Shown here: positions 13,247 through 20,778 of the stretch, piece after piece
Position numbering within the stretch: position 1 is the first letter of the stretch
Layout: every line of letters starts with the position of its first letter
Assembly (NCBI GenBank): GCA_021324235.1
Contig: JAJPJM010000182.1
Location: 1-33,692, forward strand
Direction of reading: 5' to 3'
DNA from: Verrucomicrobiota bacterium
Lineage (GTDB): Bacteria > Verrucomicrobiota > Verrucomicrobiia > Limisphaerales > UBA11358
DNA length: 33,692 bases
Made by a program: the position numbers and the translations under genes
Notes under the pieces: generated by a model
Told to the model about the DNA's origin: nothing
What the model saw: only the letters and a program-made list of their open reading frames with translations
Databases searched by the model: none

Positions 13247-13981
13247 TTAAAATTTTTCAAAAACCAAAATGAGCGAGCGGCTGAACAGGAGCGGCGCGGA
13301 GAACAAGTCTTTGATTTTTCCGCGGCATTGGTCCGCCGGAACTTCCTTTTGGCGCGACAAACCCACCCGCATCCCAATCCACCCCAGACCGATAAAAGGC
13401 AGCAAAAACGGAATAAGCCATTTTTTCTTCCATCGGTCACCGGCCAGGTGAAGCAGTCTGGCGCCATGATGTTGGAAGAGGTAATTCAACTGCAAGTAAC
13501 TCAAGGAAGCGATGTGCCCCCGGTCCCTCTTTTCGCCGGGTTGCAAGACACGGTGATTCCATGGAACAAACTGATAGAAGCAACCGGTGCAAAGAAAGTA
13601 GAGGCGGGAGTAAACACACTGGATGTTTGGCAGCGTGAGGATGATCCGCCCGCCTTTCCGGGTGATGCGGCATAATTCCGCGATTAACGCGGTGGGATCC
13701 AGGACGTGCTCAATTCCCTCCATGCAGGTGACGGTGTCAAAGCTCGCGTCGGCAAACGGCAGCCGCTGGTTCATGTCGGCGTAGACGTAATCAGGGCCGG
13801 CCTGGTTGATGTCGGCGCAAACCGCATCATGTCCGTGCTCGCGAAGGTGGGCCGCCAGCCGGCCGTTGCCGGCGGGTATATCCAGGACTTTTTGCCCCGG
13901 CTGGGCGTTCTGAATCAGGCGGGTAACCACCTCCATGTAGCCCGTGAATTTATGGCCGTGGGAAAAATCTTTTTCAAACAT
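13247..13981 (-). CDS. Class I SAM-dependent methyltransferase (UbiE/type 11-like)
   Basis: This 244-residue protein has a standard SAM-binding domain: VLDIPAGNGRLAAHLRE (motif I, with Pro replacing the common Gly), AVCADIN with the ribose-binding acid, PFADASFDTVTCMEGIEHV (motif near residues 74-92) and GGRIILTLPN. A C-terminal hydrophobic stretch (WLIPFLLPFIGLGWIGMRVG) suggests membrane association. Likely substrates are glycans or lipid-linked sugars, by context only. The upstream 179-bp gap (13982-14160) shows no gene or clear signal. Confidence 0.86.
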   Translation of the reverse strand: MFEKDFSHGHKFTGYMEVVTRLIQNAQPGQKVLDIPAGNGRLAAHLREHGHDAVCADINQAGPDYVYADMNQRLPFADASFDTVTCMEGIEHVLDPTALIAELCRITRKGGRIILTLPNIQCVYSRLYFLCTGCFYQFVPWNHRVLQPGEKRDRGHIASLSYLQLNYLFQHHGARLLHLAGDRWKKKWLIPFLLPFIGLGWIGMRVGLSRQKEVPADQCRGKIKDLFSAPLLFSRSLILVFEKF

Positions 13982-14160
13982 TGGATTTCGGTGTCGAACC
14001 GCGGAAATGCAAGTTGAACGAGACCTCCGCCGATGACAAGTGTGTTTTACGGCGCGCGTCGTCGCCGGTCATTGCATTTGCAGAGCGGCTGAAAAGCCAG
14101 GTGGCCGGCGAAGTCGAAGCAGAACGATCATCCGAAGCGGACACGCATATCATCCCGTGC

Positions 14161-15192
14161 TCAAGCTTTGACGTCATCGTAATCCGCAAGATGGCGTCGG
14201 GCATCAACGAACTTTCCGACCTCCACGTTCGCCGTTTCCGGATTGGTCCGGACGCGTTCGGCCAGGGCCATGACGTCATCAAAAGCCCGCACGGCCAAGC
14301 GTGACGCTTCCTGCTGGACGAGGCGGCGCAGGCGGACGGCTTCCTCATCCCTGGCCCAGGTTTCCAACGCCAGTTGCAGGGCAAAATCATAATGCTCCAG
14401 CAGCAGGGCGCAGGCGAACAGCACGTTCCATGCGCGGCGGCTCATGGGCTTTTTCCATAAACCGCCGGGCAGGGGGTCTTTAAAGAAAATGGCGTCGGCA
14501 TAAAAGATTCGCTCGCGGCCGGCCGATTTCCGTTTCTCCAGCATTTTCGCCGAACGGGTGCGGAGGTCGAATCCATAAAAGGAGAACCCCCGCTGGCGCA
14601 ACTGCAATTCGACCTCGCTGAACAAAGGCTGGCCTTGGTAGATTTCATAAAACTCAACTTCAACGAGCAGGGCCACGGTCCTTTCGTCCAGCGTTCGTTC
14701 GGCGCCGCGCAGAATCTCGGATTCCGTGGATTGGGTGTCGAGTTTGATAAACTCGCCCTGCTGGCCCGCCGGACGGCCCGGGCCGAAGAAGAGCGCGTCC
14801 AGCGTGGTGGTGGGCACCGGCACGACTTTGGAGATTTCAAACCCGGTCAGGCCGTAACGCTTGATAAAGTCGGGATTGGGCGCGCGCAAAGAACTGTTGA
14901 CCGCCGATTTCAGCACGTAGAGCGGGGCGGTGCCGGTTTCGCCAGCCAGGGCGATGGGCTCGATGGAATAGTTTGCCCAGGGCGAGTTTGCCGCCATTTC
15001 CTTCGTCAGGCGCAGGCATTCCTCCTGGTCCGGCTCAAACGCCAGAACCGAGGTGACCCCCGCGAGCCGTTCCACCACGTGATGCACACCGCCGCGGGCA
15101 CCCACATCCACGAATCCAAGCGGCTGAGTCCGCAATGCCTCGCCCGGGGCGCTGCCAGTGAAATCGGGGTTTTGGAGCAATTGGTTGATCAT
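14161..15192 (-). CDS. FkbM-family methyltransferase with C-terminal helical extension
   Basis: This 343-residue protein has an FkbM domain in the first 240 residues: LGFVDVGARGGVHHVVERL (motif I), SVLAFEPDQEECLRL, and FIKLDTQSTESEILRGAERTL with the typical KxDxQGxE-like segment. About 100 further residues (RRAWNVLFACALLLEHYDFA onward) are helical and charged and have no counterpart in minimal FkbM proteins. FkbM enzymes O-methylate sugars or other hydroxyls, so glycan methylation is the likely role. The start is 24 bases after the epimerase stop. Confidence 0.85.
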   Translation of the reverse strand: MINQLLQNPDFTGSAPGEALRTQPLGFVDVGARGGVHHVVERLAGVTSVLAFEPDQEECLRLTKEMAANSPWANYSIEPIALAGETGTAPLYVLKSAVNSSLRAPNPDFIKRYGLTGFEISKVVPVPTTTLDALFFGPGRPAGQQGEFIKLDTQSTESEILRGAERTLDERTVALLVEVEFYEIYQGQPLFSEVELQLRQRGFSFYGFDLRTRSAKMLEKRKSAGRERIFYADAIFFKDPLPGGLWKKPMSRRAWNVLFACALLLEHYDFALQLALETWARDEEAVRLRRLVQQEASRLAVRAFDDVMALAERVRTNPETANVEVGKFVDARRHLADYDDVKA

Positions 15193-15216
15193 GGCGTTCG
15201 GTCCGGATCGCGGAAA

Positions 15217-16203
15217 TCAAACCAGTTTGTTGGTCGTGAAGACATTGTAGCGCCGGTCGGTGGCGGTTTTGTTTTCAAGATACCATTGCATCACGGCGGG
15301 AATCCCCTGGGCAAAGGTGATTTGCGGCTGAAAACCGTGCTGGCGGGCACGGCTAATGTCCATCAGCCGCTTGCGGTCGCCGGCAGGCTTGCTGGTGTCC
15401 CAGACCACTTTTGGCTTTTTGGGCAGGTGCGAAACAATGATGTCCACGAGTTCCTTGATGGTGATGCCGGTGCCGCTGCCAAGATTCATCGGGTCAGTCA
15501 CGCCCTTTTCCACGGCGAGCATCATGCCCCGCGCCACGTCTTCGGCATGGATGAAATCGCGGATGGGCGAACCGTCGCCCCACACCACAAACGGGTCTTC
15601 GCCTTCGAGCGCGCGGCGGATGAGGGAGGGAACCACCATGGCGTTTCGGGGATCAAAATTGTCGTGCGGCCCATAGACATTGGCCGGGCGGACAATGGAA
15701 ACCTTTTTCCACCCGTATTCGATGGCATATGCTTCGGCCTGGAGTTCACCCATGCGCTTGGCCCAGCCGGCAAATTTGTCATTCTCCCCCGGCGGTTTTT
15801 TCCACATTTCGTCCTCGATAAAAACCTCCGCCTGGGCATAGACGCCGACGGTGCTGGTGAACAGGTACCAGCTGACCTCCGCCTGCCGGGCGGCTTCCAT
15901 CATGTTGGTGTTGAACATCAGGTTGGGCACGAACACGCTGGCGACCTTCCTGGTCGTAACGCCGGGCGAACCCTTGATACCCACCAGATTGAAAACCAGA
16001 TCCATGCCCTGACAGACTTCGAGGCAGTTTTCAAACCGCATCAGATTCGTCCGCTTGAATTCCGCCCGGGGGTGGGCCAGGGCTGGATCGTCCAGCGACG
16101 CGATGCGAACCTGCGCGCCCTGGTCGAGGAGCATTCTCACCAGCGGCTGGCCGATGAGCCCGGTGCCGCCGGTAACCAAAACTTTTTTACCTTGGTAAAA
16201 CAT
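15217..16203 (-). CDS. NAD-dependent epimerase/dehydratase, active-site Tyr altered
   Basis: This 328-residue extended SDR has the Rossmann motif VLVTGGTGLIGQPLV at the start and FNLVGIKG and LFTSTVGVY in the middle. RPANVYGPHDNFDPRN and IRDFIHAEDVARGM are typical of GDP-fucose-synthase and UDP-sugar-epimerase relatives. The expected YxxxK catalytic pair reads AGWAK near residue 148, so the tyrosine is replaced by alanine while the lysine remains. It is a paralogue of the next gene upstream, sharing VYGxHDNFDP and RDFxH. If active it would act on a nucleotide sugar; the missing Tyr makes a normal reaction doubtful. Confidence 0.85.
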   Translation of the reverse strand: MFYQGKKVLVTGGTGLIGQPLVRMLLDQGAQVRIASLDDPALAHPRAEFKRTNLMRFENCLEVCQGMDLVFNLVGIKGSPGVTTRKVASVFVPNLMFNTNMMEAARQAEVSWYLFTSTVGVYAQAEVFIEDEMWKKPPGENDKFAGWAKRMGELQAEAYAIEYGWKKVSIVRPANVYGPHDNFDPRNAMVVPSLIRRALEGEDPFVVWGDGSPIRDFIHAEDVARGMMLAVEKGVTDPMNLGSGTGITIKELVDIIVSHLPKKPKVVWDTSKPAGDRKRLMDISRARQHGFQPQITFAQGIPAVMQWYLENKTATDRRYNVFTTNKLV

Positions 16204-16241
16204 AATTAATAATCAGGTGTTGGGCGCAGCGCGCCATCCAG

Positions 16242-17204
16242 CTAACCATTTTGCTTCTGTGTTTCCGTGAACCAGCGGACCGTGTCCGCCAGCCCGTCGG
16301 CCAGCGAAACCCTGCGTTCAAAGCCCAACAATCGTTTCGCTTTCGAGGTGTCCACCATCCGAAAGGGAATCGTGCTGGGCTTGGTGGTGTCGAATTTCAG
16401 CTCGGCGTTTTCGTGACCCGCGGCCTGCAGGATGATTCCGATGATTTCCTTCACCGTTACCGCCTGGCCGTAGCCGATGTTGACCGGATCGCAGGTCGGA
16501 TGTTTTTCCACCATCAACAGGCAGCCCCGCACCAGATCGGTGATATGCAGGAAATCCCGCACTTCATCACCCGTGCCCCAGACGACATAGGGATTTTCCT
16601 TCAGGACAGCCCGGCGGATGAGCGCCGGAATGACGTGGCTGGTGACGGGATCAAAATTATCATGGCGCCCGTACACGGCGGAGGGGCGGACAAGCGCGAT
16701 TTTCATCGAAGATTTGGACACCACGAATTCGCTGATGCGTTCGAGGTAGCGGCGCATCCAACCGTAACCGAAGTAAGCCGGATAGGTCGGGCCGGCCCAC
16801 ATTTCCTCCTCCTTGATGGGATGGTCCGCCGACGGATAACCGGTGCTGCTGCCGAAAACCTGAAAGCGTTCCACCCCTTCCGTCCAGGCCGCCTGCAACA
16901 TTTGCGCGGTTAAAATCAGATTCGCCGTGATGGCCGCCATCGGGTTGCCGGCCGTAACGCCCGCCGCGGAAACCGCGCCCGCCGCATGAAACACGTATTG
17001 CATCCCGCGGGAAACCTTGCGGCAATCCTCTTCACGCGTAAGGTCGGCCGGGACGGCCTCGATGCGTTCGTCGCGGAGGATCAATGGCCGCCGGTGCACC
17101 GGCACGCGCACCTGTGCCCCCTGCCGGAGAAGTTCTTCCACAAAATGAAGGCCGACAAACCCGGTGCCGCCGGTGACGAGAACTTTTTTGTCTTTGAAAA
17201 ACAT
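16242..17204 (-). CDS. NAD-dependent epimerase/dehydratase, active-site Lys altered
   Basis: The ATG at 17204 gives a 320-residue protein. The Rossmann motif VLVTGGTGFVGLHFVEEL is followed by YVFHAAGAVSAAGV, VFGSSTGYPS and IALVRPSAVYGRHDNFDP. In the catalytic motif the tyrosine is kept but lysine becomes arginine: GYGWMRRYLE gives YxxxR. It starts 2 bases after the transketolase C-subunit stop. With its downstream paralogue it could make or modify a nucleotide sugar; the substrate is unknown. The longer reading to 17309 would overlap the upstream gene and is rejected. Confidence 0.87.
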   Translation of the reverse strand: MFFKDKKVLVTGGTGFVGLHFVEELLRQGAQVRVPVHRRPLILRDERIEAVPADLTREEDCRKVSRGMQYVFHAAGAVSAAGVTAGNPMAAITANLILTAQMLQAAWTEGVERFQVFGSSTGYPSADHPIKEEEMWAGPTYPAYFGYGWMRRYLERISEFVVSKSSMKIALVRPSAVYGRHDNFDPVTSHVIPALIRRAVLKENPYVVWGTGDEVRDFLHITDLVRGCLLMVEKHPTCDPVNIGYGQAVTVKEIIGIILQAAGHENAELKFDTTKPSTIPFRMVDTSKAKRLLGFERRVSLADGLADTVRWFTETQKQNG

Positions 17205-17206
17205 AA

Positions 17207-18079
17207 TCAACGGATGGCCGCGAGCCGGGTTTGGACCGCTTGTCGGATGCCGGCCGGATCGAGGCCGATTTGCCTGCGGATATCGTGAACCGTGCCATAC
17301 CAGACGCAAAACCGGTCGGGCAGGCCATGATAGGAGACGGAAAGATCGGGGACTTCATGGATGGCTTCCTGCAAGCCATGGGCGTCATGCACCACCAGTA
17401 TTTTCGTATGTTTGAACCGCGCGATCATTTCCCGGTCAATCGGCTTGATGGTCGAAAAATAGACGAGATTGACCGGCAAATCCCGGACCGCTTCCATCAC
17501 GTTGCCGAGGATCGGTCCGGCGGTCATGACGGTCAGCTTTGAGCCGGTATCCTTGAGCAGGTTCGCCTGGCCGAACTGGACGGGCACATCCAGATTATGG
17601 CCATGGTCGGAGAGGCGGAAATAAGTGGGCCGGCCGTTGTTGTATTGGCTGCGGATGAGGGTATCGAGCTCCTTGCGGTTGCCCGGTTGCGTGACCTCCA
17701 TGCCCGGCAGCATCCGCAAAATGGCAAGTTCGCCGTAACAGTGATGCGTTGCGCCGTCCCACGCATAATCGAACGACGCACCGGTGGAGACAATATTCGC
17801 GCCGAAACAGTTGTAACAAAGATCATCCTTGATCTGCTCCACACAACGTTCGGTGAGGAACGGATTGATCGTGTGAACGAAGGGATGAAATCCCTGCGCG
17901 CCCAGGCCCGCCGCAACGCTGATGAGCGCGTTTTCGCAGATGCCCATGTTGTAAACGCGCGTCGGAAACTTTTCCTGGAGGGGCATGAACAGGAAATGGC
18001 TGATGTCGCCCAGGACAATGACCACTTTTTCATCCTTCATCGCCAGTTCAGACGTTGTGTCCTTGAATTGCTTTCTCAC
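17207..18079 (-). CDS. Transketolase, C-terminal subunit
   Basis: This 290-residue subunit carries the pyrimidine-binding and C-terminal domains of transketolase. Family features are VRKQFKDTTSELAMKDEKVV at the start, LGDISHF, VYNMGICENALISVAAGLGA with the catalytic glutamate that activates thiamine diphosphate, FHPFVHTINPFLTERCVEQI, and GPILGNVMEAV. I chose the GTG start at 18079, which shares GTGA with the N-subunit stop; this gives the length usual for split transketolases. The pair moves two-carbon units between sugar phosphates and could make sedoheptulose 7-phosphate. Confidence 0.92.
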   Translation of the reverse strand: MRKQFKDTTSELAMKDEKVVIVLGDISHFLFMPLQEKFPTRVYNMGICENALISVAAGLGAQGFHPFVHTINPFLTERCVEQIKDDLCYNCFGANIVSTGASFDYAWDGATHHCYGELAILRMLPGMEVTQPGNRKELDTLIRSQYNNGRPTYFRLSDHGHNLDVPVQFGQANLLKDTGSKLTVMTAGPILGNVMEAVRDLPVNLVYFSTIKPIDREMIARFKHTKILVVHDAHGLQEAIHEVPDLSVSYHGLPDRFCVWYGTVHDIRRQIGLDPAGIRQAVQTRLAAIR

Positions 18080-18864
18080 GCGGCCTCCAGTTCCTTCATC
18101 AAAAATTCCAATTCCTCCGGTTTGGGTGATTTTCGATGCCACTCAAAAACGTTGTTGGCGAGCGTGGGACAGCCGCAGCCCTTGATCGTGTGCGCCACGA
18201 TGGCCTTGACGGTTTCCGCCGGTTTGACCAGTGCCGCCTTCAACGCCTCCAAATCGTGGCCATCCACTTCCAGGGTGTCGCAGCAAAACGCTTTAAAACG
18301 GTCTGCCGGATTCGGGATTTGCAGCGAGCGCACCTGGGACCGGTTGAAGTCGAGCATCACGGTGAGGTTGTTCAATTTCAGGTTTGCGGCAACCATCATT
18401 GATTCCCAGACCGACCCTTCGTTGGCCTCGCCATCGCCGATGAGCGTCACCACCCGACGCGGTGACTTCGCGATCCTGAACGCCAGCGCCATGCCGACGG
18501 CCACACCGATGCCGTGGCCGAGTGAACCGGTGGAAACTTCCACGCCGGGAACTTTCAGCCGGTCCGGATGGCAGCCGAGGCGCGATTGAAACGTACCGAA
18601 GGTTTTGAGTTCTTCCGCGGGGAGGTAACCGTATTGTGCGAGGACCGCATAAAGACCGAGCGCCGCGTGGCCTTTGCTCAAAATGAAAATATCGCGTTCC
18701 GGCCATTGCGGTTCCTGGGGATTGTGTCGCAGGGTGTCGTAGGCGGCACAGAGCATCTCGACGACGGAGAACGACGTGGGAATGTGACCGTGTCCGCTGG
18801 TGCGGGAGGCCATCAATATATTGCGCCGGATTTCCCGGCAAAACGGGGTCATGGCCGCCATCAC
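18076..18864 (-). CDS. Transketolase, N-terminal subunit
   Basis: This 262-residue thiamine-diphosphate-binding domain includes RTSGHGHIPTSFSVVEMLCA, ILSKGHAALGLYA, GSLGHGIGVAVGMALA, and VVTLIGDGEANEGSVWES, in which GDG followed about 28 residues later by N is the TPP/metal motif. HTIKGCG appears later. The start is a GTG at 18864 that overlaps the upstream TylF-like stop (GTGA). It is coupled to the C-subunit. A split transketolase inside a polysaccharide operon suggests a dedicated supply of an unusual sugar phosphate rather than central metabolism. Confidence 0.92.
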   Translation of the reverse strand: MMAAMTPFCREIRRNILMASRTSGHGHIPTSFSVVEMLCAAYDTLRHNPQEPQWPERDIFILSKGHAALGLYAVLAQYGYLPAEELKTFGTFQSRLGCHPDRLKVPGVEVSTGSLGHGIGVAVGMALAFRIAKSPRRVVTLIGDGEANEGSVWESMMVAANLKLNNLTVMLDFNRSQVRSLQIPNPADRFKAFCCDTLEVDGHDLEALKAALVKPAETVKAIVAHTIKGCGCPTLANNVFEWHRKSPKPEELEFLMKELEAA

Positions 18865-19628
18865 TCGATCTCCAGATAGGAAATACGCGCCGCCATCGGC
18901 AGGCGCTTGACCCGCACGTTGTTCAGGCCGAAGACCTCATCCAGCGCGACGGTTTCACCCGGAAAGAACGGATCGGACAGTTCATCAAACACCAGGATGC
19001 TGCCTTTGCAAAGGTGCGGTTTGATGGCCTGCAGCGCCACCTTGGTAGGCTGGTAAATGTCAAAATCAAAAACTGCCAGCGACACAATGGTTTCAGGATG
19101 TTCCTGGAAATAGCGCGGCACGGTTTCCACCGCGTCACCCTTGATCAGGTCAAAGCGTTTGAGGTGCGACATCGGGTTTAACTGCTCCTGCAGGGAAAGA
19201 ATCCGGGTCAGATAATCCTCGTAACCGGCCGATACCGAGAAACTGCCGTCTTTGGACTGGCAAAGTTTTCCGTCCTTTTTCCCCAGTCCTTTGAAACCCG
19301 CAAAGGTGTCAAAGCCGACGATGTGGCGGTGGCGATTGTAGGGTTCGAGACTGCCGCGCAGCGCCGAAAGGATGGACAATGTCTGTCCCCAGCGTACGCC
19401 GCACTCGACGATGACGCCATGGCTGTGCAAAATTTTCTGATAGATTTCGTAGAAAAACAGGAGGCGGGCAAAGGCTTTTGAACTCAAAAACAATCCGAGA
19501 TTCGACAGCAATTCATCGTCCGGCAGCGGCGCGGATTTCAGCAACGCGGTAAACTGGCGGTGTGCTTCCTTCTCGGACAAACTTGAAAGCACAATCGCGT
19601 CGTGTTTTTCAGTTTTGGTCATGGGCAT
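18861..19628 (-). CDS. TylF/MycF-like O-methyltransferase
   Basis: The start is 19628 or 19622; both ATGs fit 13 or more bases after the SDR stop, giving 255 or 253 residues. Features are VIVECGVRWGQTLSILSALRG (SAM-binding strand), IVGFDTFAGFKG, AVFDFDIYQPTKVALQAI and SILVFDELSDP, matching the macrocin-O-methyltransferase family with acidic metal-binding residues. Such enzymes methylate sugar hydroxyls in antibiotics and glycans. In this context it probably methylates a glycosyl residue. Its stop overlaps the downstream gene start. Confidence 0.85.
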   Translation of the reverse strand: MPMTKTEKHDAIVLSSLSEKEAHRQFTALLKSAPLPDDELLSNLGLFLSSKAFARLLFFYEIYQKILHSHGVIVECGVRWGQTLSILSALRGSLEPYNRHRHIVGFDTFAGFKGLGKKDGKLCQSKDGSFSVSAGYEDYLTRILSLQEQLNPMSHLKRFDLIKGDAVETVPRYFQEHPETIVSLAVFDFDIYQPTKVALQAIKPHLCKGSILVFDELSDPFFPGETVALDEVFGLNNVRVKRLPMAARISYLEIE

Positions 19629-19641
19629 GTCTCGTTGGTTG

Positions 19642-20424
19642 TCAGAAACTGTAGCTTTCCCCGCCATCCACGGCAATACAAGCTCCGTTTAACAAACTGG
19701 CCCGCTCCGAACAGACGAAGGCCACCACGGCGGCGACTTCCTCCGGGGTGCCGTCCCGGCCCAACGGCAGGCGCTGGTTTAACGTCTGGGCAAAACGCTC
19801 CGGATCCTCCCGGCGAAATTGGTCCCATCCGTTGCCGTCAAACATCACGCGGCCCGGCGCGATGCTGTTGAACGTAATGCCCGAACGAACCAGTTCCGCG
19901 TTCAGGGCGAGTGTTTTCATGAGACTGATCTCGGCGCTTTTGGCCATGGTGTACCAGGGGCGGCCGCCACCTTCCTTGCCCTTGACGGACGCAATGGCCA
20001 CCACGCGTCCCCATTTTGCGCGTCGCAGGTGCGGAATTGCCTGCAGGGTAAATCGTTGCGCCGTCAGCGCATTGCGTTGATAAGTCTCCACCCACTTTTC
20101 CTCCGGCACGTCTTCCACCGCCCGGGCTTCACGGCCACCGCCACCGCCGACATTATTGATCAGGATCTGCAGACCGCCCCATTCCTGAACCACCGTGTCA
20201 ACGACCCGCCGCGCGGATTCCGCGAGCGTCGCATCCGCCGGAATGGCCAGGGTCGGAACGTTTCTGGCCCGGATTTCCGCGGCGGTGGTTTCCAGTTGCC
20301 CGGTGCCCCGGGCGCAAATCGCCACACGACAACCTTCGTCTGCCAACGCCAGCGCAATGGCCCGGCCGATTCCGTAGCTGCCGCCGGTCACCAGCGCGAT
20401 TTTATCTTTCAAGCCCAGTTGCAT
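19642..20424 (-). CDS. Short-chain dehydrogenase/reductase
   Basis: This classical SDR of 260 residues has the TGGSYGIGRAIALALA cofactor loop, NNVGGGGG in place of NNAG, ASVKGKEGG, and the YTMAK catalytic motif (Tyr and Lys present). A conserved SIAPGRV and C-terminal GACIAVDGGESYSF follow. Arg residues after the first strand (CARG) point to NADP. A sugar, fatty acyl or ketone could be the substrate. The start codon overlaps the stop of a short upstream ORF (TGATG). It is the first sizeable gene of its minus-strand operon. Confidence 0.92.
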   Translation of the reverse strand: MQLGLKDKIALVTGGSYGIGRAIALALADEGCRVAICARGTGQLETTAAEIRARNVPTLAIPADATLAESARRVVDTVVQEWGGLQILINNVGGGGGREARAVEDVPEEKWVETYQRNALTAQRFTLQAIPHLRRAKWGRVVAIASVKGKEGGGRPWYTMAKSAEISLMKTLALNAELVRSGITFNSIAPGRVMFDGNGWDQFRREDPERFAQTLNQRLPLGRDGTPEEVAAVVAFVCSERASLLNGACIAVDGGESYSF

Positions 20425-20609
20425 CAGGAATAGCCTGAACCGAACGTCGGCGTCATAAAGTTTTCAATCACCGCAAAAGCGGATGATTTTCTCCAGGCCC
20501 AACGCCGGATACCGGGGTTGCCGGTAATCAGCGCGCGCTGGATGTTCACGCCGGGTTTGCTCATCCAAAAAGGTTCGAATGGGCGCGCAAAAAACCAACC
20601 CGCGTCCAC
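20424..20609 (-). CDS. Possible leader gene or gene remnant before the SDR
   Basis: A 61-residue reading frame from a GTG at 20609 ends FMTPTFGSGYS, and its TGA overlaps the SDR ATG as TGATG, an arrangement typical of coupled genes. The sequence (for example KPGVNIQRALITGNP, RRWAWRKSSAFAVIENF) looks protein-like, but I recognise no family. Just upstream in the same frame is a stop codon, and a promoter-like pair begins about 20 bases before the GTG. It may be a small coupled gene, a leader peptide, or the 3' remnant of a lost gene. Confidence 0.4.
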   Translation of the reverse strand: MDAGWFFARPFEPFWMSKPGVNIQRALITGNPGIRRWAWRKSSAFAVIENFMTPTFGSGYS

Positions 20610-20629
20610 CGCAGCTCAATTCGCGCATC

Positions 20630-20658
20630 CTTATAGCCGTCAAGCCCGGCTGGTTCAA
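20630..20658 (-). promoter_or_regulatory. Candidate sigma-70-type promoter for the SDR operon
   Basis: On the minus strand TTGAAC (-35, 20658-20653) is followed after 17 bases by TATAAG (-10, 20635-20630). Transcription would begin near 20623, just before the 61-residue ORF and then the SDR-TylF-transketolase-epimerase run. Confidence 0.5.
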
Positions 20659-20778
20659 GCCTCAATCCGCCGGATGCGGCGTCGTTTCAACCTGCCGTGG
20701 ATCGCGGTCCCGCATGGGTTTTCAAGTTGACAGCGTGGTGGCCCCCGCCCACGCTGGTTTCGTGAGTTTGATGGGTTT

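Noticed and set aside
13982-14160. Gap between the FkbM and methyltransferase genes
   Set aside because: No conserved frame, repeat or clear promoter was found.
14635-16209. 524-residue plus-strand reading frame opposite the FkbM and epimerase genes
   Set aside because: It is His/Gly-rich antisense sequence spanning two well-supported minus-strand genes and their spacer.
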